In this document: piece after piece, positions 36,521 to 45,980 of the stretch
How positions within the stretch are numbered: position 1 is the first letter of the stretch
How the letters are laid out: each line of letters begins with the position of its first letter
NCBI RefSeq assembly: GCF_001458315.1
Contig: NZ_CYRX01000033.1
Coordinates: 62,001-126,000 of the forward strand
DNA: 64,000 bases
Source: Thalassobacter stenotrophicus
GTDB lineage: Bacteria; Pseudomonadota; Alphaproteobacteria; Rhodobacterales; Rhodobacteraceae
Direction: 5' to 3'
Program-made: the position numbers and the translations under genes
The notes under the pieces: model-generated
Seen by the model: only the letters and a program-made list of their open reading frames with translations
Told to the model about the DNA's origin: nothing
Databases searched by the model: none

Positions 36521-37752
36521 CGTGCGCCTGCCGGGCCGCTGACCCGTAGGCCCATCGCATAAATTGCTCCCGCAACCGCCATCAAAACCGCGGCGGCCAT
36601 GAACGGCGCACCGGGTAAAAAGACTGGCGTTGTGGGGGCGGTGAACCGCCAAAACACTTGGGTAAAGACCAATGGGGCCACGATCATTCCGATCGCATTG
36701 ATTGAAGACATAACCCCCTGCAATTCACCCTGTTGGTTATCAGCGGCCCGTTGCGACATCACCGATTGCAGGGCAGGTGCCACAACCGCGCCAAGGGCTG
36801 ACAGCGGCGTCAGCGCAAGCAGGAGCCAGCCGCTGCCGATGAACGTGATGACCGACAGCATCACAGCGTTGTACCAAAGGAACACATAGACTGTGCGCAT
36901 TTCCCCTAGACGGGCGATGATCACGCGGATCAACCCGCCTTGGACCAGCGCCATTGATATGCCGTAGCAGGCCAGCGAAATGCCCACCATGCGCGGCCCC
37001 CAATCAAACGCGGCGCTGGTGTAATAAGCCCAGACCGCTGGGTAGACCATGTTCGCGATCTGGTAGAAAAAATAGCATGCAAGCAAGATCCCCACACCGG
37101 GGATAGCGGTGACATATTTCAGCGCGCCAAACGGGTTTGCACGTTTGATCTGAAACGGGCGGCGGGTACGATCCGTGACGGTTTCGGGCAGGATCAACAG
37201 CCCATAGAGAAAGTTCGCACCCGCGAGGATTGCGGCGGCGACGAACGGCGCGCGGGGTCCTAATTCTGCTAACAGCCCGCCAAGAACGGGGCCAAGGATA
37301 AATCCTATCCCGAAACAGGCCGAGATCAGACCAAAGTTCGCGCTTTTCTTTTCAGGGGCTGAGATGTCGGCCATGTAGGCAATCGCAGTTGCGTGGGTGG
37401 CGGCGGCGATCCCGCCAATGATCCGCCCAATGAGCAGCCAGCCCAACGTGCCCGCCAGTGCCATGATGACATAGTCCAAACACAGCACTGCCGTTGAAAT
37501 GAGCAACACCGGGCGCCGTCCAAACCTGTCCGAGAGCGACCCAATTGTAGGCGAAAACAGGAATTGCATCACGGCATAAACGGCCGACAAAACGCCTCCC
37601 CAAAGGGCGGCCTTGGCGACATCTGATGCGCCAACCTCCATCAGCAAATCGGGCATGACCGGTAGGATCAGGCCGATCCCCATGGCGTCTAAAACAACGG
37701 TCACTAGGATGAAGTATACAGGGGCCTTCGCGGATGCGGCGGGTTTGGTCAT
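36517..37752 (-). CDS. MFS transporter, TetA-like drug/H+ antiporter type
   Basis: 411-residue transporter with about 12 membrane spans. Motif A GSLSDRFGRRPVLL is present between spans 2 and 3, and the arrangement resembles the TCR/Tet subfamily. Also seen: LILPVMPDLL in span 1 and GFILGPVLGGLLAE in span 5. ATG at 37752. Substrate cannot be deduced. Confidence 0.85.
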   Translation of the reverse strand: MTKPAASAKAPVYFILVTVVLDAMGIGLILPVMPDLLMEVGASDVAKAALWGGVLSAVYAVMQFLFSPTIGSLSDRFGRRPVLLISTAVLCLDYVIMALAGTLGWLLIGRIIGGIAAATHATAIAYMADISAPEKKSANFGLISACFGIGFILGPVLGGLLAELGPRAPFVAAAILAGANFLYGLLILPETVTDRTRRPFQIKRANPFGALKYVTAIPGVGILLACYFFYQIANMVYPAVWAYYTSAAFDWGPRMVGISLACYGISMALVQGGLIRVIIARLGEMRTVYVFLWYNAVMLSVITFIGSGWLLLALTPLSALGAVVAPALQSVMSQRAADNQQGELQGVMSSINAIGMIVAPLVFTQVFWRFTAPTTPVFLPGAPFMAAAVLMAVAGAIYAMGLRVSGPAGAR

Positions 37753-37956
37753 GATCGAATATTGCCCCTGTCGCGGGCATGTGCGTTCCGCGTGTTTCGG
37801 CTGATGTGTCAATGCAGCCTTACACCTCTACAGCGGTTTCACGCAAGTGCCGGGTATGGCGGAAAAAGTTGGCTAATCCGACACTCAGGCGTCGCTAAAG
37901 GACAATCGAGCGGATAGGGACGTGCCAACGTGCGAGAAAAGAACAGGAGCCTTGTG

Positions 37957-39036
37957 ATGGCAAAAATCAAAGCCGCTGTGTGCCATGAATTCGGTACGTC
38001 CCTTCAGATCCAAGAGGTAGATCTACGCACCCCAGAAGCCGGTGAGGTTGAGGTCACGCTTGAGGCCTGTGCGATCTGTTTTTCAGACATCTCCTTCATG
38101 GATGGTGGTTGGGGCGGAACGCTGCCAGCGGTGTTTGGGCATGAAGCTGCGGGCCGCATTACAGCCGTGGGCGCCGATGTGCGCGGCTACGAAGTGGGGC
38201 AGGCAGTCTTGGTCACGCTGATCCGGTCCTGTGGGACCTGCGCATCCTGTGCGTCAGGTGTGCCGGTGCAATGTGCCGACCCGGATGCGTCCGAGCCGCT
38301 CAGCCTCGAAGGCGCGCCTTTGCACGCGGCGATGAACTGCGGTGCCTTTGCGGAAAAGGTCGTTGTAGATTCATCGCAGCTTGCCGCGATCCCGGATGAT
38401 ATGCCTATGGATGCGGCCAGCCTGTTGTCCTGTGGCGTCGTGACGGGCTTGGGCGCGGTGGTGAACACTGCCCAAGTACGGCCGGGCCAAGTGGTTGTTG
38501 TGATCGGCGCCGGCGGCGTGGGGTTGAACGCGATCCAAGGCGCGCGGATCAGCGGTGCCTCGCGGATCGTGGCCGTAGACATGACGGAGGAAAAGCTCGC
38601 GGATGCCCGCGAATTTGGCGCAACAGACGGCATTTTGGCGACAGACCCCGCCCCATGGGACCGTTTGGCTGAGTTGACGGGCGGGCGGATGGCGGATGCG
38701 GTCTTTGTGACCGTCGGCGCGATCCCCGCCTATGATGCGGCGCCCAAATACCTCGCGCGGAGCGGTGGTGTTTACATGGTGGGCATGCCCCATGAGGGCG
38801 AACATATGACGATTGAGCCAGGCAATATCGCGGCCTATGGGCAGTCCTTGGTTGGTACAAAAATGGGAGACGTCGTGCTCGCACGCGACATTCCTTGGCT
38901 GGTTGAAATGTACAACCAAGGGCGGTTGAAGCTGGATGAGTTGGTTTCCAGGCGCTATCCGTTGGAAGACATCAATGCTGCGATTGCCGACACAAAGGCC
39001 GGAGCGGCCCGCCGCAACGTGATTGTGTTCAAATGA
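37957..39036 (+). CDS. Zinc-dependent alcohol dehydrogenase
   Basis: 359-residue MDR-superfamily dehydrogenase. Seen: catalytic-zinc region CAICFSDISFMDG, GHEAAGRITAVG, structural-zinc cysteines CGTCASCASGVPVQC and the NAD-binding VIGAGGVGLNAIQGA. AGGAG lies 7 bases before the ATG at 37957. It overlaps the enolase-superfamily gene by ATGA and is followed by a GntR regulator, forming a small catabolic locus. Substrate unknown. Confidence 0.88.
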   Translation: MAKIKAAVCHEFGTSLQIQEVDLRTPEAGEVEVTLEACAICFSDISFMDGGWGGTLPAVFGHEAAGRITAVGADVRGYEVGQAVLVTLIRSCGTCASCASGVPVQCADPDASEPLSLEGAPLHAAMNCGAFAEKVVVDSSQLAAIPDDMPMDAASLLSCGVVTGLGAVVNTAQVRPGQVVVVIGAGGVGLNAIQGARISGASRIVAVDMTEEKLADAREFGATDGILATDPAPWDRLAELTGGRMADAVFVTVGAIPAYDAAPKYLARSGGVYMVGMPHEGEHMTIEPGNIAAYGQSLVGTKMGDVVLARDIPWLVEMYNQGRLKLDELVSRRYPLEDINAAIADTKAGAARRNVIVFK

Positions 39037-40262
39037 AACTCGCTGATCTTGAGATTTTCGTCGTGGCCCCCCCCGCACCGGGTTGGGGTGGCCAATACTG
39101 GATTTTCCCTAAACTAACGACGGCCTGTGGGATCGTGGGGTATGGGGAATGCTACGCCTCTACGGTTGGGCCAGAGGTCATGCGTGCCGTGATCGAGGAC
39201 GTGTTCGCGCGGCATATGCAGGGCGAAAATCCAGAGAACCTCGAAAAAATGTTCCGCCGTGTCTATTCCAGCGGCTTTACGCAGCGGCCCGATCCGACGG
39301 TCATTGGTGCGTTTGCCGGGCTCGAAATCGCCTGCTGGGACATTCTGGGCAAGGCGCGGGATCGGCCTGTTTGGGCACTGCTCGGTGGGCAGATGAACGA
39401 TCGTTTGCGCGCCTATACCTATCTGTATCCGCAGCCGGGGCAGGCTTTGCCAGAATTCTGGACCTCGCCCGAAATGGCGGGTGAGGCGGCAATCGCAATG
39501 GTTGAGCAGGGCTATACGGCCGTTAAGTTCGACCCCGCGGGCCCCTATACAATGCGCGGCGGCCACATGCCGGCGATGTCCGATATCTCGACGTCGGTGG
39601 CGTTCTGCAAAGCCATCCGTGAGGCCGTGGGCGACCGCGCTGATCTTTTGTTCGGGACGCACGGGCAGTTCAGTGTTGCGGGTGCGATCCGTCTGGGCCA
39701 AGCGATTGAACCCTATAGCCCGCTATGGTTCGAAGAACCCATCCCGCCGGATGCGCCGCTGGATATGGCCCGCGTTGCACAATCGGTGCGCATTCCGGTG
39801 GCGACCGGTGAGCGGCTGTGCACCAAGGCCGAGTTTGCGACGCTCTTGCGTGCGGGTGCCGTTGAGATCCTGCAACCCGCTTTGGGGCGTTTGGGCGGTA
39901 TTCTTGAAGCCAAGAAGCTAGCGGCCATCGCCGAAGTCTTTACCGCGCAGATGGCACCGCATTTGTATGCAGGGCCTGTGGAATGGGCCGCGAATGTGCA
40001 TCTGGGCGTCTCGATCCCGAACCTTCTGATGGTCGAAAGCATTGATACTCCGTTCCATAACGCGCTGATCAAGAACACTGTAAAGGTTGAGGGTGGGTTT
40101 GTGCCTGCGCCCCAAGCCCCCGGTCTGGGCATCGACTTTGATGAAGATCTTGCGCGGGCGCATCCGTGGACGGGCACGGGCCTGCACCTGAACATGCAGG
40201 ATGCGCCTTGCGACTACGTTAATGGCAACAGCTTTGCGGGTGGCGCGCCGGTTAAGGAGTAA
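39033..40262 (+). CDS. Mandelate racemase/muconate lactonizing enzyme family protein
   Basis: 409-residue enolase-superfamily enzyme: N-terminal capping domain, then a modified TIM barrel. Seen: GYTAVKFDPAGP (second-strand Lys and Asp region), FGTHGQF, FEEPIPPD (metal Glu), ATGERL (metal Glu) and APHLYAGPVEW near the C-terminus. It resembles acid-sugar dehydratases of this superfamily, but the substrate cannot be assigned. Probably acts with the adjacent dehydrogenase. Confidence 0.88.
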   Translation: MKLADLEIFVVAPPAPGWGGQYWIFPKLTTACGIVGYGECYASTVGPEVMRAVIEDVFARHMQGENPENLEKMFRRVYSSGFTQRPDPTVIGAFAGLEIACWDILGKARDRPVWALLGGQMNDRLRAYTYLYPQPGQALPEFWTSPEMAGEAAIAMVEQGYTAVKFDPAGPYTMRGGHMPAMSDISTSVAFCKAIREAVGDRADLLFGTHGQFSVAGAIRLGQAIEPYSPLWFEEPIPPDAPLDMARVAQSVRIPVATGERLCTKAEFATLLRAGAVEILQPALGRLGGILEAKKLAAIAEVFTAQMAPHLYAGPVEWAANVHLGVSIPNLLMVESIDTPFHNALIKNTVKVEGGFVPAPQAPGLGIDFDEDLARAHPWTGTGLHLNMQDAPCDYVNGNSFAGGAPVKE

Positions 40263-40265
40263 ATC

Positions 40266-41039
40266 CTAGCGCGCTTGCTCGTGCTCAAGCCGCTTGCGGG
40301 CGATCAGCTCGTGCTTGTCGGCCTCGGTCTGGTCCTTAAGGCAGGTCAGAACGAAGGTCAGATGCGCTTCGACGGCGGCTTGGGCTGCGTCTGGATTGCG
40401 GGCTTGAAGCCCGTCGTTGATCGCGCGGTGTTGGTCCAGCAACAGTTCACGCGTGGCGCGCTGCTTGAACATCACGGTGCGGTTGTAAAACACGCCTTCG
40501 CGCAAAAGATCCATCATCGAACGCATCATATGCAGCATGATGACGTTGTGGCTCGCCTCAATGATCGCGAGGTGAAATTCCGCATCAAGGGTGGCTTCAT
40601 CAGTCGGGTTTCGCTTGGTGTGGGCGGCTTCCATCTTTTTGAAAACGGTATCAACCACGGCCAAATCCGTATCCGAGCCAAGGCGGGCGGCGCGGGCGGC
40701 TGCCAGCCCCTCCATGTCGCGGCGAAACGCGATGTAGTCAAAAACGGCGGCGTCGTGGCTGGCAAATAACTTGACCAGTGCAGGTGAAAACGCTGAACCC
40801 AAGACATCGGCCACATAGATGCCTGCACCCGCTTTGGCCGATAGCAATCCGCGCTCCTGCAATTCGCCCACGGCTTCGCGCAGCGAAGGACGCGATACGC
40901 CAAGCCGTTCAGATAACTCACGTTCTGACGGTAGTCGGTCTCCCGGGCGCAGGATGCCGCGCAGGATCAAATCCTCAATTTGGCGCACCACGGCTGTCGA
41001 CAAACGCTCGGATTCGATTTTGGCAAAAGGCACGGGCAT
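40266..41039 (-). CDS. GntR-family regulator, FadR (FCD) subfamily
   Basis: 257-residue regulator. Seen: N-terminal winged helix with LRPGDRLPSERELSERLGVSRPSLREAV and the all-helical FCD ligand domain, in which D/H residues (AEFHLAIIEAS) and a later His (DQHRAI) form the usual metal/ligand site. It is convergent with the dehydrogenase/enolase pair, 3 bases apart, and is the obvious candidate to control it. Confidence 0.87.
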   Translation of the reverse strand: MPVPFAKIESERLSTAVVRQIEDLILRGILRPGDRLPSERELSERLGVSRPSLREAVGELQERGLLSAKAGAGIYVADVLGSAFSPALVKLFASHDAAVFDYIAFRRDMEGLAAARAARLGSDTDLAVVDTVFKKMEAAHTKRNPTDEATLDAEFHLAIIEASHNVIMLHMMRSMMDLLREGVFYNRTVMFKQRATRELLLDQHRAINDGLQARNPDAAQAAVEAHLTFVLTCLKDQTEADKHELIARKRLEHEQAR

Positions 41040-41095
41040 ACTCCTGAATTGGCGAAAGAATATGACCGCGCGGGAGCCTTTGCAACCATTGGGGG

Positions 41096-41761
41096 CTAGG
41101 CGGTTGGCTGAATAACGATCTCCACCCGGCGGTTAAGCGCCTTGCCGTCCTCCGTTAGGTTGGTGGCAATGGGGTCTTCCTCTCCAAAGCCTTGGGGGAT
41201 GACGCGCGATGGGTCGACGCCGCTTTCGTACAGCACGCTGGCCACCGCCGTGGCCCGCCGCGCGCTGAGCGCGAGGTTGTACTGCGAGGTACCCGTGCTA
41301 TCGGTGTGGCCCTGCACCTCGACCACACTGTTTGGGTACTGTTGCAAGTTATCCGCCAGCGCCTGCAAATCGCCGACAAGGCCCGGGGCCACAATCGCGC
41401 TGTCAGTGGCAAATAGGATGTCTTGCGGTAGGGTCACGATCAGCTCGGACCCGGTGTTTTCGATGCGGACGTCGGGGTTGTCCAATTGCGCCTCTAGATC
41501 GCGGGCCTGACGGTCCAACGTTTGGCCAATGGCTGCGCCAACACCTGCGCCAATGGCCCCACCGATGACCGCACTTTTGAGCCGATCATCATCATTTGTG
41601 AGGCCCGCTGCTGCCGCCCCAAGGATGGCCCCAATGGCCGCGCCGCTTTTGGTGCGTTCACCGTTGCGAACCGGCTCATTTGAGATCGGGCCAGAGGTAC
41701 ATCCCGCCAAAGCAATCGCACTGACGGAAATAAGAACAAGAAACTTGGAAAAACTGCGCAT
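41096..41761 (-). CDS. OmpA-family outer-membrane lipoprotein
   Basis: 221-residue protein. Lipobox LAGC with acylated Cys at residue 21, then two glycine-zipper stretches (about 40-54 and 63-82) and a C-terminal OmpA/MotB peptidoglycan-binding domain (about 105-221) with GHTDSTGTSQYNLALS and the final NRRVEI. The architecture is that of YiaD/Pal-like anchors linking the outer membrane to the wall. Confidence 0.88.
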   Translation of the reverse strand: MRSFSKFLVLISVSAIALAGCTSGPISNEPVRNGERTKSGAAIGAILGAAAAGLTNDDDRLKSAVIGGAIGAGVGAAIGQTLDRQARDLEAQLDNPDVRIENTGSELIVTLPQDILFATDSAIVAPGLVGDLQALADNLQQYPNSVVEVQGHTDSTGTSQYNLALSARRATAVASVLYESGVDPSRVIPQGFGEEDPIATNLTEDGKALNRRVEIVIQPTA

Positions 41762-41842
41762 AGATCACCTGTGATTTTTCATCAGTTTGCCGAGGTGCCA
41801 CGATCTTTGCCAGTTAATTTCCGCGAATGCGCGAGGAAGTGA

Positions 41843-42688
41843 TCATGCTGATTCCAATTTGGCCGTTTCAAACGCAAGCATCGCGCGTTTGACGGGCAGG
41901 CCCCAGTGGTAGCCGCCCAAACCGCCCGATTTGCGCAGGGCGCGATGGCAAGGGATCAGCCATGAAATAGGGTTCCGGCCGACTGCGGTCCCCACCGCGC
42001 GCACGGCCTTGGGGTTGTCGATAGCCTGCGCGATTTCGGAATAGGTTGTGACGTGGCCCGAGGGAATTTTTAGCAGGGCTTCCCACACTTTGATCTGAAA
42101 CGGCGCGCCGATCAGGTACAAGGGCGCTGTCCCGCCCTCGACCTTGCCAAAGGCCGCATCGACCCAAGGGCCCAGCCGCATGGGGTCTTCGACGAATGTC
42201 GCCTTGGGCCAGCGGGATTTTAGGTCGGCAAAGGTCGGCTCGGCTCCGGTTTCGGCCCCGAAGCCCATGCCGCAAATGCCACGGTCTGTCCCCATTACAA
42301 GGGTCGGGCCAAAGGGGCTTTCGAACCAGCCCCAAAAGATGGTGAGCCCCGCGCCCCCAGCGGCGTAATCACCGGGAGCCATCGCCTCCCACCGGACAAA
42401 AAGGTCGTGCAATCGCCCGCTGCCCGACAGCCCGATGGTTGCCGCCGTTTCCAGTGTGGTGTGGCGCGCCCGCAAAAGCGTTTTGGCGTGGTCTAGCGCA
42501 AGGTATTGCCCATACCGCTTTGGGCTGAGCCCCGCCCATTGCGAAAACACCCGTTGCAGGTGCGCGGGGCTCATCCCCAATTCCCTGGATAGGTCTTCAA
42601 GCCGGATGCCCGCACCCTGTGCGTCGATGATGTCTAGCGCACGGCGCACAACGCCGTAGTGGTAAGTTTCCTCGGGGGTGTCGGTCAT
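41843..42688 (-). CDS. Ada-like bifunctional regulator/methylated-DNA-cysteine methyltransferase
   Basis: 281 residues: an AraC-type helix-turn-helix region first (about 10-110, with LEDLSRELGMSPAHLQRVFSQ), then an O6-alkylguanine-DNA alkyltransferase domain with the acceptor Cys in IPCHR and the upstream VGRNP. It lacks the N-terminal metal-binding Ada domain that methylates to switch the regulator, so inducible control as in E. coli Ada is doubtful. Suicidal repair of O6-methylguanine is the expected activity. Divergent from nth, 135 bases between starts. Confidence 0.86.
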   Translation of the reverse strand: MTDTPEETYHYGVVRRALDIIDAQGAGIRLEDLSRELGMSPAHLQRVFSQWAGLSPKRYGQYLALDHAKTLLRARHTTLETAATIGLSGSGRLHDLFVRWEAMAPGDYAAGGAGLTIFWGWFESPFGPTLVMGTDRGICGMGFGAETGAEPTFADLKSRWPKATFVEDPMRLGPWVDAAFGKVEGGTAPLYLIGAPFQIKVWEALLKIPSGHVTTYSEIAQAIDNPKAVRAVGTAVGRNPISWLIPCHRALRKSGGLGGYHWGLPVKRAMLAFETAKLESA

Positions 42689-42823
42689 GGCGGTCTCCTT
42701 GCGGGAAACTTTAGGGTGCTTGGCCCGCCACCGCGACCCGAACCTTGCGCATTACCGCACCTTTTGTCGCGAATGATTTGCCGCGGGCTTGGCAGGCTGG
42801 GCCGGGTGGGGCATAGACATCGG

Positions 42824-43468
42824 ATGGCAAAGCAGATGGACTACAACACCCTTACCCAGATTTTTGAGCGGTTTCAGGCCCATGAGGCGGAACCCAAGGG
42901 TGAGCTTAACCACACCAACGCCTACACGCTTGTGGTGGCCGTGGCGCTGTCGGCGCAATCGACGGACGTTGGCGTCAATCGCGCCACGCATGAGTTGTTC
43001 AAGGTGGCCGATACTCCGCAAAAGATGCTCGACCTTGGCGAAGAGGCCCTGATTGAGCATATCAAGACGATCGGCCTGTACCGGAACAAGGCCAAGAACG
43101 TGATGAAGCTGAGCCGCATCCTCGTGGATGACTACGGCGGTGAGGTTCCATGTTCCCGCGCGGCCCTTGTGTCGTTGCCCGGTGTGGGGCGTAAAACGGC
43201 GAATGTTGTGCTGAACATGTGGTGGGGGCATCCATCGCAGGCCGTCGACACCCATATATTTCGCATTGGCAACCGGACGGGCATTTGCCCCGGCAAGGAT
43301 GTCGATGCTGTGGAACGCGCGATTGAGGACCATGTCCCCGTGCCCTTCCAACACCACGCCCATCACTGGCTGATTTTACACGGCCGTTATATCTGCAAAG
43401 CGCGTAAGCCGATGTGCCAAACCTGCATCATCCGCGACCTTTGCCCCTATGAGGACAAGACCCAATGA
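42824..43468 (+). CDS. nth: Endonuclease III
   Basis: 214-residue DNA glycosylase/AP lyase for oxidised pyrimidines. Seen: helix-hairpin-helix LPGVGRKTA at 118-126 with catalytic Lys124, Asp142 in VDTHIFR, and the 4Fe-4S cluster cysteines 191, 198, 201 and 207 in the C-x6-C-x2-C-x5-C spacing. ATG at 42824 follows the homology (42836 possible). Its stop overlaps the sugar kinase start by 4 bases. Confidence 0.95.
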   Translation: MAKQMDYNTLTQIFERFQAHEAEPKGELNHTNAYTLVVAVALSAQSTDVGVNRATHELFKVADTPQKMLDLGEEALIEHIKTIGLYRNKAKNVMKLSRILVDDYGGEVPCSRAALVSLPGVGRKTANVVLNMWWGHPSQAVDTHIFRIGNRTGICPGKDVDAVERAIEDHVPVPFQHHAHHWLILHGRYICKARKPMCQTCIIRDLCPYEDKTQ

Positions 43469-44451
43469 GCCAATTTGACGTCATCGGCATCGGCAATGCG
43501 ATTGTGGACGTAATCTCAACCGCGCCTGATACGTTTCTCGACCAGATGGGGATCGAGAAGGGGATCATGCAGCTGATTGAGCGTGACCGTGCCGAGTTGC
43601 TTTATGCTGCGATGGATGGTCGGGTTGAGACCCCGGGCGGATCGGTGGCCAACACGATTGCGGGCATTGGCGCGCTGGGCCTCAAGACCGCGTTCATCGG
43701 CAAGGTAAAGGATGACGCCTTGGGCCAGTTCTATGCCGATGCGTTGGCGCAGTCGGGCACCGCGTTTCCCAACCCACCCAAGGGTGTTGATCTGCCGACC
43801 TCACGCTCGATGATCTTTGTGTCGCCTGATGGTGAGCGGTCGATGAACACCTACCTCGGTGCGGGGGCGGATCTGTCGTCTCAGGACGTGCCAGAGAACG
43901 TGTTTGCGGGCGGTGGTTTGTTGTTCCTTGAGGGATATCTGTTCGACAAGGATGAGGGGAAAACCGCGTTCTCTGAGGCCGCGAAGGATATGAAAGCCGC
44001 CGGTGGGCGCGCCGCGATTACCCTGTCGGACCCGTTCTGCGCCGACCGTCATCGCGATGATTTTCAGCGCCTCATCGCTGAGGACATGGATATTGCTATC
44101 GGCAACGATCAGGAGTGGATGACGCTCTATGAAACTGACGATCTGAAGGCGGCACTGACTAAGGCCGCAGCCGTGTGTGACATCGTCGCCTGCACCCGCT
44201 CCGGTGAGCCGGTTTGGGTCTGGGCCAATGGTGCGCAGATCGAAGTGCCGGTCAAAACCATCACCCCGGTCGATGCGACAGGCGCGGGCGATCAGTTCGC
44301 GGCGGGCTTCCTCTATGGTCTGTCGACGGGCAAAGACCTTGAGACGGCCGCGAAAATGGGTGTCATCTGTGCGCACGAAGTGATTGGCCACATTGGACCC
44401 CGCCCCGAGGTGGATTTGCTCGCGGTGTTCAAGGAACAAGGCCTCGTTTGA
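43465..44451 (+). CDS. PfkB-family carbohydrate kinase, adenosine kinase-like
   Basis: 328-residue ribokinase-like kinase. Seen: N-terminal GIGNAIVDVI, GGSVANTIAGIGALG (sugar pocket) and the anion-hole/base region DATGAGDQFAAGFL. The adenosine-kinase-like N-terminus makes that the best guess; fructokinase is an alternative. Translationally coupled to nth by an ATGA overlap. Confidence 0.82.
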   Translation: MSQFDVIGIGNAIVDVISTAPDTFLDQMGIEKGIMQLIERDRAELLYAAMDGRVETPGGSVANTIAGIGALGLKTAFIGKVKDDALGQFYADALAQSGTAFPNPPKGVDLPTSRSMIFVSPDGERSMNTYLGAGADLSSQDVPENVFAGGGLLFLEGYLFDKDEGKTAFSEAAKDMKAAGGRAAITLSDPFCADRHRDDFQRLIAEDMDIAIGNDQEWMTLYETDDLKAALTKAAAVCDIVACTRSGEPVWVWANGAQIEVPVKTITPVDATGAGDQFAAGFLYGLSTGKDLETAAKMGVICAHEVIGHIGPRPEVDLLAVFKEQGLV

Positions 44452-44498
44452 TCGGGCCGTCGGACCCACCCACATTGTTTGCTAATTGAGAGACCCGG

Positions 44499-44882
44499 AT
44501 GCCTTATACCTACGACACCCAGAACATTTTTGCCAAAATCCTGCGCGGTGAAATTCCCAATAGCACTGTGATGGAGACCGAGCATACGCTCGCCTTCAAC
44601 GACATTACCCCGCAGGCGCCGCACCACGTGCTGGTCATCCCGAAGGGTGCATATGTTTGCTATGATCACTTTGCGCTCGAAGCATCAGAGGCTGAGATCG
44701 TCGATTTCACCCGCACCATCGGTAAACTCTGCGCCCAACTGGGCGTTCAACCGGGTGAGGGCGGCAACGGGTTCCGGCTGATCACCAACGCAGGTGAAGA
44801 CGCCATCCAAGAGGTGCCTCACATGCACATCCACCTTGTGGCTGGGCGCGGTCTTGGGCGTATTTTGCAGCCCGCAGGCTAG
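44499..44882 (+). CDS. HIT-family hydrolase (HINT-like)
   Basis: 127-residue nucleotide-binding protein with histidine triad HMHIHL at about residues 108-113. Also IFAKILRGEIP and LVIPKGAYV typical of HINT purine-nucleoside phosphoramidases. Located 47 bases after the kinase. Confidence 0.9.
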   Translation: MPYTYDTQNIFAKILRGEIPNSTVMETEHTLAFNDITPQAPHHVLVIPKGAYVCYDHFALEASEAEIVDFTRTIGKLCAQLGVQPGEGGNGFRLITNAGEDAIQEVPHMHIHLVAGRGLGRILQPAG

Positions 44883-44888
44883 AGCCGT

Positions 44889-45971
44889 TTAGTCAAACGT
44901 TCCGGTCACGCGCCCTAACAACATAAAGGCGCGGGCCGTGCGGGTATTGCCCAGCTGGGTCAATTCCACGTCGGTCATGCGCGGCTCTGCTTGCGCGAGC
45001 GTGCGGTCAAACTGGCGCAAGAAGTGATGCACAGTGTCCTTGAACACAGGGTCCGAGCGCATCCGCCCCGCACAAAGCGTGAGCGAGGACCGGTCCCGGA
45101 TACCGCCCAAAGACGCAATTTCACGACCGCGTTCGCCTTGCGCAAATTGGCGCCAAATTTCGGGGCGCGCACGGTCTGGCGTGAGGTCATCCATATAGAT
45201 GCCTTCTTGGCTCATTAGGGTCAGCACGTCTTGGGCTGCGTTGATCAACCGCGCCGCAGCCCGGTCCTTGAGAGCGCGGCGGAGGGTGCGAAAGCCCTCT
45301 TTGTCTTTCTCGTTTTCGGGGAAATTCACGGCGCGAATAAATTCACCCATCGTGAGCGGATCACCTGCGGGCAGAGCCTCTGCAGGGGTGCCCAATGCGA
45401 GGGGCGGTTGATCGGTGATCTCCATCTGTGGGGCAGCTTCGGCTGTTACCTCGGGGGTTGCTGGCTCCGGGGCTGCTGTTCGGGCCATGCCTGCGATTGC
45501 GGCTTCAGCCCGCTCCTGCGCCTTGGAGATCGAATCGATTTTGGCTTCCATCGAGCGTTTGATCGACATACCCGCCATCTGCTGCTGCTCAACATAGGCG
45601 TGACGCATCCCGTCGATGGCGGCCTGAAGACGTGCGCTTTCTTCGCGCATGGTGCGCGCGGTACGCGCCGCAGACGCCCCGATCCAAATCACGGCCAGCG
45701 GTAGGATGACGCCAACCATGGTCATCAAAGACGTCAGTGGGGCTTCCTCGCCGCCTGCGGCAGACTCAACCGTTAGATAAAAGTAGCTGACGACCAGCAC
45801 CCACAGGATGCTCAGCACAATGGCCACGATCTCAATGGTTGAGATCAGGCTCGGGGCATCGCGCTGGCTATAGGTGTTAAGCCCCATTGATGCGATTCGC
45901 TTCGCGGCCCCAGAACCAGTGCCAGTGTCATCACTGGTTGGTTTTGGCGGCTGTGGGGCTGAGCTGGTCAT
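44889..45971 (-). CDS. Membrane-anchored coiled-coil protein of unknown function
   Basis: 360 residues. Two hydrophobic stretches at about 43-67 and 81-99, separated by a short polar loop, then a coiled-coil-like region (about 105-165, Ala/Arg/Glu/Met rich), a Pro/Ala-rich linker (about 165-205) and a C-terminal helical domain (about 210-360). The overall shape is an inner-membrane anchor with a cytoplasmic soluble domain. I do not recognise the domain; it looks conserved in Rhodobacteraceae. It sits immediately upstream (10 bases) of the greA stop on the same strand. Confidence 0.55.
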   Translation of the reverse strand: MTSSAPQPPKPTSDDTGTGSGAAKRIASMGLNTYSQRDAPSLISTIEIVAIVLSILWVLVVSYFYLTVESAAGGEEAPLTSLMTMVGVILPLAVIWIGASAARTARTMREESARLQAAIDGMRHAYVEQQQMAGMSIKRSMEAKIDSISKAQERAEAAIAGMARTAAPEPATPEVTAEAAPQMEITDQPPLALGTPAEALPAGDPLTMGEFIRAVNFPENEKDKEGFRTLRRALKDRAAARLINAAQDVLTLMSQEGIYMDDLTPDRARPEIWRQFAQGERGREIASLGGIRDRSSLTLCAGRMRSDPVFKDTVHHFLRQFDRTLAQAEPRMTDVELTQLGNTRTARAFMLLGRVTGTFD

Positions 45972-45980
45972 AGGAAGCGC

